Of a stretch of 64,000 bases of DNA, positions 39,101 to 54,100 are shown piece by piece (the first letter of the stretch is position 1; each line of letters opens with the position of its first letter). The stretch is taken from the NCBI RefSeq assembly GCF_004664715.2, contig NC_051063.1:118596629-118660628 (forward strand), in the 5' to 3' direction. The position numbers and the translations under genes were made by a program. This stretch comes from Peromyscus leucopus. Lineage: Eukaryota > Chordata > Mammalia > Rodentia > Cricetidae. Below the pieces are notes generated by a model, which saw nothing but the letters and a program-made list of their open reading frames with translations, was not told the DNA's origin and made no database searches.

Positions 39101-42100
39101 GTACTCTGTGTAACTTAATAAAGAATAATGCTATATTTAATTGGGACAAAAAGGCTCAAGATGCTTTTGGGCAGAATAATGTCATTGTAGAGCAAGATCA
39201 ACACCTGTGTTCCACACTACCCTAGTGTTCCTTCCTGCTATAATTCATCAGAATTTCAGATGGATATAGCTGAAGAAAATACAACTTTAGCAAATGGTCT
39301 CTATTCTGGAAAGAAGTAGAAGCCCGGTACACAGTACTAGAACAGCAACCGTTGCCATTACATAAAGCATCACAGAAGATCAAATTTATAACTGGTCTTA
39401 CTTCAGTGACCTGAAAAACAGTATAACAAACAAAAGGCTAAACTTAAGCCTTTCTGGTTAAATCTCTTTTTGGTGGGACATAAAATTAATCTTTGCAGAT
39501 GTGGCATTTATACTTACAGAAACAATGCTTCGTGTTTGCAAGCCATATCACCAATCTCATGGAGGCTTTCCTAGAACCAGTGTCTTTAAAGCCATTGAAA
39601 AGTCCCCAGTAAATGAAACAACAGCTAAACTAAATAAAGTACTTTAAGTGATAAGCCCCATCCCATTTGATGCCTGGTACACAGAAGGTGTTTATACACA
39701 CACCTAAAAAGAATGAGTTGCTATATCAATACAAATGAACACAGATATCATGTGGCTCGAAAAGGAAAAAGTAACCAATTAACAGAGTTAAAAGCAGTAT
39801 TGATAGTGGTAACTCATGATAGTTGGCCTATGGCTATCTGTACTGACACCTGGGCTATAGTCAGAGGCATCATAAAGGATGTCTATATAGCAAAAGTAGT
39901 ACTGACAGTTGCTGAGTCTAACACTGTGGGGACAAATGTGGAAAGAAAAACATAATAAACATCAACAGAAATCAGAACCCATGGTAGTTTTCTATGTGAC
40001 ATTCCACAGCCAATTAAAGCTCCTGGAAATCAAAAAGCAGATATTAACAAATTATGGACCATTTGGTCCTCTTGGATGCTGCTACTAAGTCCATGTAAAG
40101 TCTGGTCAGAGGGGGAGCTAATATAGATTTGAAAATAGTTAAAGTTACTGGCGTTTATGTGAAATATTCTGGTATTTTACATGCAATCCAAACATGTAGA
40201 GCCCATTCCTGATTGCAGCCTTAAAAAATGGATGCCTGAATGGAACATACAAATAAATCAACCTGCCTTGCATGGGATTGGAAGGTAAATTTCATAAGAC
40301 ATATGCCTCTCAGTGAGGGATGAAATTATTCCTTTATCCATGAAGTCACTGCCACAAGTCTCTTATAAGCAATCCCCTCAAGGTGGTCCACAGGTGAAGC
40401 CACCATTAAATATCTCACCTAATAAAGAGTCATGCTTGAGTGTCCATGAAGAATTGGTAGTGAAGGAGGTAACCATTTCACTAACATTGACGTGCATAAT
40501 TGGTCTAAAGACAACCAGGTATAATGGTACTTCCACTTACCATATAACTTCATTGGGACTGGGTCAGTTAAAAGGGGGAATATGTTGTTCAAACAACACC
40601 TAAAAAGTTAAAATCAAAATATATGACCTACATTGGTAGAAATGGACACTCCTAGAAGTCATAAATTTATTGAATGTAAACCAACATGCCAGAGGTGGGC
40701 TCTATCCCTATAAGTTTTTTGCCAGGGAGTCAGCCCCCTAGCATCTCACAACCCATTAAGGCTACTGCCATTGCTGTTGATTATGCCACAACTAGAAGGT
40801 GAGACCCTGCTGTTGAAGACACCATACATTTTTACTACAGAATTGGGATTGAACTGGGAAAACCTGTCCTGCTGCATGGCCTTCACAGTGCAAGATGGAA
40901 GAATGAAGGTGCTGGTGGAGAATTGCACCAATATTCTTTTTGGCTATGGCCCTTGCATGCTTAAATACTGTCATCCCAGGTAGGATGTGCTTCTTTGTGT
41001 GATTTTGAATCAACTATCTTGACTAACGCTGACAGCCTTTGAATGGATTTAAGGCCAGTTCCACAATAGGAAATTCACACCTGGTACTATAAACCAGAAC
41101 AAAATTCATGCCTGGGTGGTTCTATATGAGGGAGCAGTTTCTAGTGTTTTATTAAATGGAGGTGATGCAATACATACCTTAGAGATTTTGTTGCATCCCA
41201 GTAAAATGACAAACATAAGGTTAATACTAAAATTAATTATTTAGAGTACATGCATTCTGTTTTTATTTACAACAATATAATAAATTTATATATAAATATA
41301 AATTATTACTATATTAAATGTGGTCAAATACTCAAAGGAAGATTATGATTACTATATTACAGTTCTCTGTGTGTATGTTTCTCATTCCTGAAATCTTTAT
41401 AACACAAAATACAATTGAAATTTTCAGTTAATTTTTCTCTGAAATATTTTTTAAATTTTATTCTTCCCTCATACAATACAACCTAAATGATGTCTCTACT
41501 ACCTCTCCTCACCCTAATACCCCCACCTCCCCTGTTCTCCAGATCCACTGCTCCCCTCTTTCACTTCAGAAAAGAGAAGGCATCTCAGTGACACGAGTTG
41601 AACTTGATATAACATGACGTAATAAAACTAGACATACACCCCCATATTAAAGCTGGACAAAGCAACCCACTAGGAGGAAACAGTCCATGAGCAGGCAAAA
41701 GAGTCAGAGACAACACCTCCTCTTCCATTGTTAGGAGCAAAAAAAAAACACCCACAAGCTAAAGAACCACAGCATGTATGAAGAAAGTCTGATGCAGACC
41801 TGTGCAGGTTCTGTGGTTGTTGCTTCAATCTCTTGGAACCCTTATGAGCCCTGCTCAGCTGATTCTGTGGGTTGTGTTCTTTTGGTATCCTTGACCCCTA
41901 CTACAATCATTTCTACCCCTCTTCTACCAAGTCCCCTTAGCTCTGTCTAATGTTTAGCTATAGTCTCTGTACCTGCATCCATCAGGTGCTGGAGGAACCT
42001 TCTCTTAATTGACTGATGAGATAGGTACCAAATCATATGAGTATAGCAGAATACCATTAGGGATGATTTCATGATTTTTTTTTGTCAGTAATGTTTTGTT

Positions 42101-45100
42101 CTACTCTAGGTCTCTGAGGCATCCAACTTCCAGATCCTGGCCATCCAGGCAGTATCAGGCATGTTCTTCCTCTCATGATATTGGTAATAGGTTAGATCAG
42201 TCATTGGTTGGCCACTCACACAAGCTCTGAGCCACTATTGTCCCATCACATCTTGCAATAGGCCAGGTTGCAGATCATGGATTTTGTGGATGGGGGTCCT
42301 AGCCTGGTTACAGAAGATGGCTGTTTCAGGCTTCATCTTCTCCATTGGTTGGATTCCTTGTCAGGGTCAACCTCATAAGTTCCTGGAAGTTTCCACTGAA
42401 ATACATTTCCATATTGTCCCTTAAATACCCACCTATTTCAGCAGTCTCTCTTTGTACTGTCTTCCTCCATCCCTCTCTCCCCCAATTGACCCCACCTCTT
42501 CCCATCCAAACCCCTTCCCAATTCACACACAAAATATATTATTTTCCCCTTCCCAAGGGATTCTAAGAACCCTCCTTGTTACTTAGCTTTGTCTGTGGTT
42601 TTCAGCATCATAATCTTTTGCATAACAACCAATATTCCCTTATAATAATACATATAAGTGCATATCACAGTACATATCAATTTTGTCTCTCTGGGTCTAA
42701 GTTGCCTTACTCCAGATGATTTTTTCTAGTTCCAAACATTTGCCTGCAAATTTCATGATGTCATTTTTCTACCAGCTGGGTAAAAAGCAATTGTGGTAGT
42801 TTGAATATAATTGGGGCCCATAAGCTCATAGGGAGCAGCACTATAAAGGAGGTGTGGTTTCAGTGGAGTAGGTATAGCATTTTCGAGGAAGTGTGTCTCT
42901 TTGAGGACAGATTTGAGGTATTCTATGCTCAAGTTAACACTCAGTGTCTCAGCCCACTTGCTGTTTCACTCCGATCAAGATGTAGCCAGCACCATGTCTG
43001 CTTGCGTGATGTCCTGCTCCCCACCATGATGATAATGGACTAAACCTATGAGCTATAAACTGCAATTTAAATTAAATGTTTTTCTTTAAATGAATTGCAG
43101 TGGTTATAGTGTCTCTTCAAAGCAATAGAAATCCTTAGACAGAAGTTGGTACCAGGGACTGGGGTATTGCTGTGATAGACTAGACCATGTTTTTGTTTGG
43201 AGTAATATGACCTTTGGGAGTTTTGATTAGAAAAGCAGTGGAATGCTTTAAGTGCTGCTTAATGGGCCATACTAGTAGTAGAATGGAAGAGAGTGGCACA
43301 AAAAGTTATTTGAACTGTGGGGTGCTAGGTCAAGTGGTTAAAAAGGAAAAGAATATTAATATGTGGCCTAAAGATTATTCTTGTGGTATTTTGGTGATGA
43401 ATGTAGCTTCTTTTTGCCCTTGTCTGAGTCAGAATAAGGCTAAAGTGAAGAGTTTCAGATTAATTTCTTTGGGAGGAAATTATATGACTGCCTAATATAG
43501 ACTCTGTCATGTTGGTATTAGTTTTAACTCTGATGAAGTTTAATAACAAAAAGAGCAAGAAGAGCAAACAAAAATATAAAATGTGCAGATGGAGAAAGGG
43601 GAACCAGGAAGTGGAATAGAGCTAATTTATGTGTTCAAGGAGATTAAAGGATGAAGAAATTAAATAATGGGAGTGATAACCTCATGGCAAGAGACCACCA
43701 GGTAAGTTTCCAACTTATGAAAAGGATTTAAAGAAAAGCTTAGAGCAGGGTGTGGTGGTGCACACATTTAGTTCCAGCTCTTGGAAAGCACAGGCTGTCA
43801 GATCTCTGAGTTTGAGGCCAGCCTGGTCTACAGATCAAGTTTCAGGACAGCAAAGCTTAGACAGTAAAAGACAAAAAGCTGGTGAAGATAGAATTGAATG
43901 ACAGGGCCATGATCCAGCCACAGAAAGCAGCAGACCATGGTTATGTGGTTCTGGAGTTAACTATAGAACAAAGAGGCTATGAAATTTGCACCGGCACTAA
44001 GGAAGGCTGCTAAGTTAGGCATGTGTCAAGGGTGTCTCTGAATGGAGGCCTAGAAGGACCATTGCATAAACATTGCATAAAGCTGTGATTTTGAAGCCTG
44101 AATTGTCTTGAAGACCCCAGGATGTTATAGATGTAAGAGTCATGGGATAACTGCAGAGGGAAGTTGTTAAGAAGGAGTAGAACCAGACCAAGAGAAAGAA
44201 GAATATTGCACTAAACAAAGCCAAAGGGAGTTGGAGGTCTAAAGAGCATTTTGATGATCAGACATGATGATGCATAGTTTGGAGTTTGCCCAATTGGTTT
44301 TCATCTTGGTTTGTTCCTGTATTTCCTTACTATGCTCCCTTCTCTGCATTTTGGAATGGCAATGTATATCCTATGCCATTATATATTAGAAGAATGTGAT
44401 CTGATTTTGATTTTAATTTTACAAGTGATTATAGTTAAAAAATTACATGAATCTCAGAAGAGACTTTGAACTTTAGAAGTGGAAATAAGTTTGGGATTGA
44501 TATAGACTATGGGAACTTTTGAAGTTGGACTGAATGAAATTTTGCATTATGATATGTCTACAAGACTTTGGGGACTAGGGAATGGATTGTGGTAGTTTTG
44601 AAAGAAAATGGCTCCCAAAGAGAGTGTCACCATTAGGAGATGTTGCTTTGTTGGAGTAGATCTAGACTTCTTAAAGAAAGTGTCCCACTTATTTTTATTA
44701 AGAAAACTTTTATTCATTTTACATACCTATCAAAGATCTCCCTCTTCTCTCCTCCCTTTCCTCCAGCCTCCCCCTCCCAACCCATCCCCCCAATTCCTTC
44801 TTACAAGGAAGTACATTTAGTAGAGGGAGGTCCAAGCCCTTCCCTCTGCATCAAGGCTGTATGAGGTGTCCAATAAAAAGAAAATGTGTCACTGTGGAGG
44901 TGTGCTTCAAAGTTCCATATATAGACAAGATACTCCCAAATGTCTCAAACCATTTCTTGTTACCTACAAGATGTAGGACTCTCTGCTACTTTTCCAGCAC
45001 CTTGTATGCCTGCATGCCACCATGCCCCACCATGATGATAATGGATTGAACCTCTGAACTGAAAGTGAGTCACTTCAATTAAATACTTTTCCTTAGAAGG

Positions 45101-48100
45101 GTTGCCATGGTCATGGTGTCTCTTCATAGCAATAGAAACACTAAGAGAAAAGTTGATTTTATAGGGTATTAGAGTTAAGAGAGTGCATAAATGTCAGAAA
45201 AGACTTTGGAATTTAAACATTGTTGAGAGGACTATAGGGACTTTTGAAGACTAAATGCATTTTGATATTGTTAAATTCTTGTGGGGGGCAGGAAGTAGAA
45301 TGTGGTAGTTTGAATGTAATTGGCCCCCATAAGAGCATAGGCAGTGGCAAAATAAGGTGGTGTGGCTTTGTTGCAACAGGTATGTCCTCGTTGGAGAAAG
45401 TATATCCCTGCAGGAGTAGGTTTTGGGGTTTCATATGGGGGCTCCCAGTATCTCAGTCCACTTCCTGCTGCTTTCTGATCAAGATGTAGCCAGCACCATC
45501 TCTGCCTTCATGCCACCATGTTCCTGACCATGATGAAAATGGACTAAACCTCTGAAACTGGAGGTTGCCACATCAATTAAATATTTTCATTTATGGTACT
45601 TTCCATAGTCATGGTGTCTCTTCACAGCAATAGAAAGCCTAGTTAAGATACTCCATTGTGAAAATATACCATATTTTATCTGTTCTTCAGTTGTGGGACA
45701 TCTAGGTTGTTTCCAGTTTCTGGCTATTTTAAATAAAGCCACTATGAACCTAAGTTGAGGAAGTCCTTGTAGTAGGATGGTGTGTACTTTAGATATGTGC
45801 CCAAGAGTGGTATTGCTGGATCTTGAGTTAAAATGATTCCCAAATTTCTGAAGAACCACCAGATTGATTTCCATAGTGGCTGTATGATTTTGCACTACCA
45901 CCAACAATGCTCCTCATCCTGTCTAACATGAACTGTCATTTGTTTTGCTTTGTTCCTTGTTTACTATGTTTCCTCTATTTTATTTTGTTTGTTTTTTGAG
46001 ATGGTCTCTCTGTGTAGCTGTGGCTGTCCTTGAACTTACTCTGCAGACCAGGTGGGCCTTGAACTCACAAAGAATTGTCTGTTTCTGTCAGATTGCATGG
46101 ATTTAAGGTGTGTTCCACCACCAAGAGGCTAAATGAGCTATCATCTGTGTTGTTGATCTTAGCCATTCTGATAAGTGTAAGATGGAATCTCGAGGTAGTT
46201 TTAGTTTGTATTTCCCTAATGGCTAAGAATGTTGAACATTTCTATGTTTTTAAGTCATTTCATATTCCTCTAATGAGTTCTCTGTTTATGTTTATATCTC
46301 ATATTTTAATTGGATTGTTTGGTTTGTTGATGTCTAGTTTCTTGAGTTCTTTATTTAGATTGGATATTAGCCTTCTATCAGGAAAAGAAACATTACTAAA
46401 GCTTAAACCATGAAGTGAATTGACCCTCACACATTATTAATGGGAGACTTCAATATCCCACTCTCACTAATGGACAGGTCACTCAGACAAAAAACCAAAG
46501 AGAGAAACACTAGAGAAAATAAATTTTACAATTGAAATGGACTTAACAGATATCTAGAGAACATTTTCATCAAACACCAAGTAATATTATTTCTTCTCAG
46601 CATCTCACATATCTTTCTCCAAAATTGATCATATACTAGTCACAAAAGAAGTCTCAACAGATATAGGAAAATAGAAATAACCTTCTGCATCCTATCATAC
46701 TACTATATAATAGGGCTGGACTTCAACAACAGAAACAACAGAAAGCCTAGAAATCTATGGGAATTGAAAAAAATCCCTACAGGATTACCACTGGGTCAAT
46801 GAATAAAGACAGAAAGAAATTAAATACTTTCTAGGATTCAATGAAAATGAATGTACAACATAGTCAGTCTTTTGGGACACAGTGAATGAGTTGCTTAGAG
46901 GAAAGATCATAGCACTAAGAGTCTCCATAAAGAATTTTGGACTATACCATGCTAGCAACTTAACAGCACACTTGAATGCTCTAGAACAAAAAGAAGCAAA
47001 CACATCCAAGAGGAGTAGAAGGCAGGAAATAATCAAACTAAGGGCTAAAAGCAATCAAATAGAAACAAAGAACAATGAAATGAATCAATGAAACAGAGTT
47101 TGTTCTTTGAGAAAATCACTTAGATAGGCAATCTCTTATCCAAACTACATAAAAGCAGAGATGGAGAACATTCAAAATCAGGAATAAAACTGGGAACATA
47201 ACAACAGACTCCCAGTAAAACCAAGGAGTCATTAGGTCATACTTCAAAAACCTGTACTCTATAAAATTGGAAGATTTAAAAGAAATGGATAATTTTCTCA
47301 ATAGATGCCAGTTACCAAAGTTAAATCAAGATCAGATAAACAACTTAAATAGACATGTAATTCCCAGGGAAATAGAAACAGTCATTAAAAGTCTCCCTAC
47401 CAAAAATAGCCCAATTACTTTTGTGTCTTGGAAAAAATTCTACTTCAGCCTTCTGTAAATGAGTACTAAGATTACAATTTAATAATCTGAGGCTCTAAAT
47501 TTTTACATTTTTTGATCCACACTTCAAATCAGATTAAAGCCTACTGATTTCTCATCAGCTACTTTATTCTTCTACATGTTAGAAATCATGACACCTGTGC
47601 TTTTGTGCCTGGTTGATGCATCTATTCTAACCAATAGCCTACAGATTGTCTTATAGATGACAGGACTTCAGTATTCTGTAATGGGGGACAAATGATCTTC
47701 TGTGTATATCATATTTGCTTCTGTCATTCATCATTTGGCAAGTAACACAACCTGACTGCAATTCCTAACCAATGTATAAAGCACAGCATAACTAAATCTA
47801 ATAAGTGTGTGTATGTTGTCTTTGTTACCTCAGGTATTGTACTGGAGAGTGTTAAAACTCCATTGTATGATAGTTAAATTTTTACTATTGAGTAATATGC
47901 AAAGAATCATTCAGAATATTTTCCTAATGGATATCCCATGAGCACTGCATTAGTGACCCACTCATTTTATCACATATGAACACTAGCTTGTACTATTTTA
48001 AGAGTCTTTTCCATTGCTTCAGACTTTAATATAATGTAATCAGATTACATTCATGCCTCTTTCACAACTGTCCCATGTCATCCACCCTTCCCTACCCACC

Positions 48101-51100
48101 CAACTGTGTATCCTTGTCACCAATAGACCACGTGGGCCTTGAACTCAAAAAGAACTGTCTTTTTCTGTCAGAGTGCTAAGATTAAAGGTGTATTCCACAT
48201 TTGTTTAAGGCTACCATGTCCAGTTTGTACTACTATGATTCTCTTGGATATGGTGCCTTCCACTGGAGTGTGGTTTTCTAATGAGGAAAAAAAAACTTAA
48301 AAACTTAAAGAAAAGAGACTCACTTTTAGCATTTATCAGTTGTTAAAGTTTATCATTTTTAATGTTTTTATTCTATTATTATAAATCCAAGATCTGTTTT
48401 TTCTCTACTATCTATATATAGAGAGGGTTTTCACAGTGAAGTTTTTCATAGTTGAATAAACCAACAGAAACCTGCAAGACAACACAGAAAAATACAAATC
48501 ATGGGAAAATAGAGCTTTCTATTTGGTACCAGACATGTAAGGGTTCTTATTTAGGCTATAACAGACGATAAAAACTAAATTAGTTGTTTGAAAATAAGAT
48601 CAAAAACCACTTTTTTATGAATCCATAGGTGTCATATGAGCTGTGGACAAAAATATATTTGACTTCCCATTTCTAATGCTCATCACAATTTCATGGCTTT
48701 AGACAGTTCTGTTTCTGCTGAAAAAAGCACCACAAATACAGTAGACGGTGAAACTCCTTCATTTTCCACATGTGTTATGTACAAAAATTCCAGGATAGTG
48801 GCAAGAGAAGATTTTGGGTTAGACAGAAACTTCTTTATATTCCATAAGCTACTCATCATGTTCAGAGACAACAAAGAAAACTATAGGAAAATTCCAGATG
48901 GTAAAATGCCATTTGAGAAAGATCATTCCAAAGCAATTTAAAAAAATACTCACTTTCTCCTAGACCATAATAACAGAACTTGGTAACTATAGCAAAATGT
49001 TTCAAAAAAATTAAAGAACAAAGAAAACCACTAAGGATTCAGTATATAATTTATATTGAGAGTGATTCTAGATTATCACATTAGAACATAACCTCTATCA
49101 ATCACTGTGATCTGTTGTTTCAGGTTGACAACTAAGAACATCCACATGATTTTATCTCTTTATTTTGCCATTGAAGAAATCAATGGAAACCCTCATGTTT
49201 TGCCCAATATTTCCCTACTAGTTAAAGTTGAATGTAAACTTTTGTCTGATCGAGGTAAAATCAGTTTATCCTCAAAAAGGGGTGATTATTTTCCTAACTA
49301 CCACTGTAGAAACCAGAGGAAATACTTAGTGATACTTACAGGACCAATGTGGTTGCCATCTGCCATGCTTGGACCAATCCTGTACATTTCCAGAATTCCA
49401 GAGGTGAGGTGGGCTGATTTAGATTTCATAAAACACTGTCTATTTTCATTCTAGTTTTCTTAGTTCCTTGGTAGATTGAAAGGTAGAAAATGAATTTATG
49501 TCTATTCTTGCCTATAAAGTTCCAAGTGTAAGTGCTCAAATCTTCTAAAGACTACATGAGAGAATCTTATGGAAAATAGAACAGAGAGACATCCGTAGCA
49601 TAAAGTATTTTGCTGGAAGAATAAGTGTAACTCTTCTTATTAAGAAAAATAATAAAAATTGGATTTTAATGAATATTTAATATGATGAATAACAATTTTC
49701 CAATAAGGCCATATTTTTGTGAAACATATACTCATATTTGTGTACTTGATCTTCTTAAAGGATTTTTTAAATTTTTTTAATGTCTTACAGCTCTACTATG
49801 GGCCATTTCATCCTCTTCTGAGTAACCATGAACACTTTCCTTTTCTGTACCAGATGGGTATCAAGGATACATCTGTGGCTGTTGCCATGGTATCTTTGGT
49901 GATCTATTTCAGCTGGCAGTGGGTGGGACTGATCATTTCAGATGATGACCTAGGACTTCAATTTGCCTCTGAATTGAGAGAAGAAATGCAAAGAAGTGGC
50001 ATCTGTTTAGCATTTGTAACTATTATAACATATGACATAAAATTATTCTTTAAAAATATTTATGTGTATTATAATCAGATCATGATGTCTACAGCAAAAG
50101 TTGTTGTCATATATGGAGACAAAGACTCTCATCTGCAAGTGAACTTAAGACTATGGCAGTCTGTAAACATTCAGAGAATCTGGGTCACTACCTCACAATG
50201 GGATATGATTACAAGTAATGGAAAATTGCTCTTCAACTCCTTACATGGGACTCTCAGCTTTTCACATCATTATTCTGAGATAGCTGGCTTTAAAAAATTT
50301 ATTCAGACAGTGAACCCTTCAAACTACAGTAATACTGTTTCTCTTGCTAAATTGTGGTGGCTATATTTTAATTGTTCTTTGTCATCATCGAATTGTAAGA
50401 AACTGAAAAATTGTTCAGAAAAAATGCTACCAGAGTGGTTATCCCAGTACCAGTTTGAAATGTCCATGAGTGACACAAGTTACAATCTATACAATGCTGT
50501 GTATGCTGTGGCCCATTCACTCCATGAGTTACTTTTGCAGCAAGTAGATACATGGTCAAAGAATACTGGGAAGGGACTGGAATTTGACTCCTTGCAGGTA
50601 ATGTGTCTTTATTTAAATAGATACCCAAAAGACACTATGGCCATAGATAACAATGTATCCGTGATAAACATCTGATACAGATAAGGAAATTGTTCATGAA
50701 TACTCAAGAAAGAATTAAGCAGCATATATTAATGATGTTCAGTATTAAAAAATAGAAACAACTTGAATAATACAATGTTCAATGAAGTCTTTGAAATGAA
50801 CTTCTTAAAATCAACAATTGGTTCTAAAACCATGTATCTAAGAACATTTCTCCCAAACTGATTGATTTTTCTAGTCTCTCATGGCCTTTAAAGCAAAGCA
50901 CATTAGTGGTATAAATTGTGATCCAGCCAACACTGGCAAAGAAGTCAGTACCATGGATTGAAAGAAAATGGCCCCCATGGAGACTAACACTATTAGGAGG
51001 TGTGGCTTTGTTGGAGTAGTTCTGGTCTTGTTAGAGGAAGTGGATAATGGTGGGGATGGGCTTTGAGTTCTATGTTCAAACTATGCACAATGTGGCACTC

Positions 51101-54100
51101 ATTTCACCTCCTGTTACCTGTAGATCAAGAGGTAGAACTCTCAGCTCCTTTTCCAGCACCATGCTTGCCTGCATGCTATCTGCCATGATGATAATAGACT
51201 AAACTTCTGAACTGTAAGCTAGGCCCAATTAAATGTTTTTCTTTAAAAGAGTTGCCTTGGTCATAGTGTCTCTTCACAAAAAATAGAAATCCTGATAAAT
51301 GCAGCATTTGACAGTTGAAGCCAATAATATTGTCCAGACTATGACTACCATATAGAAATATCATGTATTTAATAGCTGGGAAAAAACACTTTGGGCTTTC
51401 TTGGGAATTTTTTTTTGTCTTGGTTTTTTGAGACAGGGTTTCTTTGTGTAGTTTTTGAGCCTGTCCTGGAACTTGTTCTGCAGATAATGCTGGCCTTGAA
51501 CTCACAGAGATCTGTCTGCCTCTGCCTCATGAGTACTGGGATTAAAGGTATGTGCCACCACTGCCTGGCAAAGGAAATCTTTTTTTTTAAATAATTTATT
51601 TTCATGCATTATATTATTTGTGTATTTGTCTAAACATTATTTAAATAGAACCAAGAAAATGCCTGGTAATTTAAGTGGTGCAACTGTTGGTTATCAGTGT
51701 AAAAATAGTTCCCAAATGAAATTAAGTCTTTCTTCCCCTGACCTGGGACATCAAGTTTAGCTGCTATAAGATAATACTGATAGGAGGAAGAAGTGGAGCA
51801 TATCATTAATTGCGTGTTTTTTTTGAGCATTAATGTTAGTTAAAAACTGATATGTATAAATCTTAATAATGGTATTTTACTTCTACATGAATTTTTATCT
51901 CCTTTTATTAAGTTAAGTATACAATTGAAAATCAGAGGAAATCTACATTTCATATTTTCTGTCCTGATGTATAGGCATAATTCAAACTAAAATTATAAAT
52001 GTGTTTTAGGTTGTCCCTTTCCTGAAGAACATCCAATTTGTAAATCCTGCTGGAGACTTAGTGAACATGAATCAGAAAGCCAACCTGGATACAGAGTATG
52101 ACATTTTCTACACTGGAAATTTTCTACAAAGTTTTGGACTTAAGGTGAAAATAGGCAAGTTTTCCCAATACTTGCAACATCCACAACAATTGCTTATGTC
52201 TAATGAAATGATAGAGTGGGCTACAGATATTAGACAGGTATGTTAGACTTAAATTTAATACTCCACATGTAACAGAAGAAACTTAATCTTTTGATGGTCT
52301 TGTTTTTCTTGAGGGGATATGCATTAATGTTTAGCCATTTATTCATGAACCAAAATTTCCTTTCATGATTTGCTATCTTTCTAAGAGTTTTATAGACAAA
52401 TATGCTTGTACATGTGCATGTACATGCATATATAAAATGGATACTTTATAACATACAAATCAAAAACTTCAGAATAAATATCTCAACCTACAATTAAATG
52501 ATGCATTACAATTTAATCTGTGTTTGTAAAAGGAGTTTTTACAATATCATTATGTTCTAAGTCCCTGTATCTTTTGCCCAATAACTAAATTGGTAATTCA
52601 TGTGTGGTGTTTCATAGACTCCACCTTCAATATGCAGTACACCTTGCAGTCCAGGATTTAGAAAATCCCTTCAAGATGGACAGGCTGTCTGTTGCTTTGA
52701 CTGTACCCCCTGTCCAGAGAATGAAATTTCCAACATGACAGATAAGTACACATTTTACTAAAAGCTTCACTGGATTAATTAATTTCTCCCATTATTGTAT
52801 AATTCACAGAGAAGTCTTTATTGGAAATAAAATGTTTAATATTATCTTTAAACTAAAAAAAAACCAATAACTCTGCTTCTTGTAATAACACACACATACA
52901 CGCACACACATATATCTGTTTCTCAACTTGTAGTTTTGACTACATGTGGAATCATTGCACCTAATAGTTTATTCTGCACACTGTTTTAGAATATTAAACT
53001 ATAGCATTTATCCTCAGCTCAGAATTCAGGATTTGGGAATACATTGCATCTATTTTTTGTCTTTCTCAAGACATGAGAATGAATGCCTTTGATTTTGGAG
53101 TAATGACCTCTGTGACAAGGTGTAGATACTCAGGGATGCTTCATTCTTTTTGAGAAATATGTGTTTTGTAATGTGAGCTATGGAATATGATGTTGTCACT
53201 CAGTAGGATGTATTTTCAATTGTATTTTGATTCACTGTGGAATTTGGAAATCCACATATAGAAATATGAATTAATGCTTTCATTATAATGTTGGGAAATT
53301 AGTATATACATGGACCATTTGGATTGAATATGTGGTAATATATTCATTAGGATATAATTCCAATGGAATCTGTGAAAGTAAAGTTAATTTTAATGTACCA
53401 AGCAACTAATGAATGGAAATACCTTCCATTGGAGTAATGAAATATAGAAAAATACAAACATAGATTTATTTCATCCTCAGATCAGTGTGAAACTGGGGAA
53501 TAATGGTTTGAACATTGGAAAATTGGAAATTTGATAAGGGTGTGGATTGCAGATGAAGAAATTTGTACTGAAATTCCAACATTTGTGGTTAAAGATCACA
53601 GTGAATAATGCAAATAAATAAAATATTTTAATGGCATATTGTATGCAGAAACGATATTAAATTCTTGGATGAAACTATGGCAGGAAAATCAAATACAAAT
53701 TGAGAGTATCATTTATTGTCATAGTGCTGATTGTACCAGGAAATTCTACAAAGAAACATGTTGTTATGCTTACTTTTTCATGAGTATAAGGAAAAGTTTG
53801 AAAATATAGCATTTTAAAACTCTGAATAATTGTAATATCACTAAAAACTTGATTTAAAATAAATTCTGCCTGTCAGTTTAGATAAGGCCCTAGAGGAAAT
53901 TGGGAGAAGTTGGAAATGACTGAAAATGAATGTGCTTTCCTGGATGGAAAGACACAACACTAGAAATGTCTTCACTTGTCAGTCTAATTAGTTGAGACAA
54001 TGAGATTGAAAGAAACCTGCCTATATTATGGTGACAATAACAAAAATGCACATGGAGGATCATCTTTACCTTGCCCAGTACTAAAGTCACATATATGTCC

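Larger units (their letters stand above)
41440..46390 (-). mobile_element. Lx-type LINE-1 3' portion, minus strand, nested by younger repeats
   Basis: 41440-42785 is the reverse complement of a LINE-1 3' UTR. After a break, 45646-46390 continues into the ORF2 carboxy end in minus orientation ('catctaggttgtttccagtt', 'ttccatagtggctgtatg'). The break at 42786-45645 is filled by TGGTGGTTTGAA-family repeats and a B1. A further B1 splits it at about 45988-46123. The layers of insertion show that it is the oldest element here. Confidence 0.75.
30107..49123 (+). other. gene B intron 1, about 19 kb, repeat-swollen
   Basis: About 30.1-34 kb matches intron 1 of pseudogene A in pieces. The remaining 15 kb is largely inserted repeats listed separately: a B1, the LTR-like repeat, an ERV pol remnant, a nested Lx LINE-1 and TGGTGGTTTGAA-family copies. 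The sense strand contains no V2R exon between 30107 and 49123. Assigning exon 1 and exon 2 to one gene rests on order, strand and phase, since no other candidate exon lies between. Confidence 0.75.

Noticed and set aside
48693..48941. 82-residue plus-strand frame upstream of V2R exon 2
   Set aside because: No splice signals, no family resemblance, and within an AT-rich intron.
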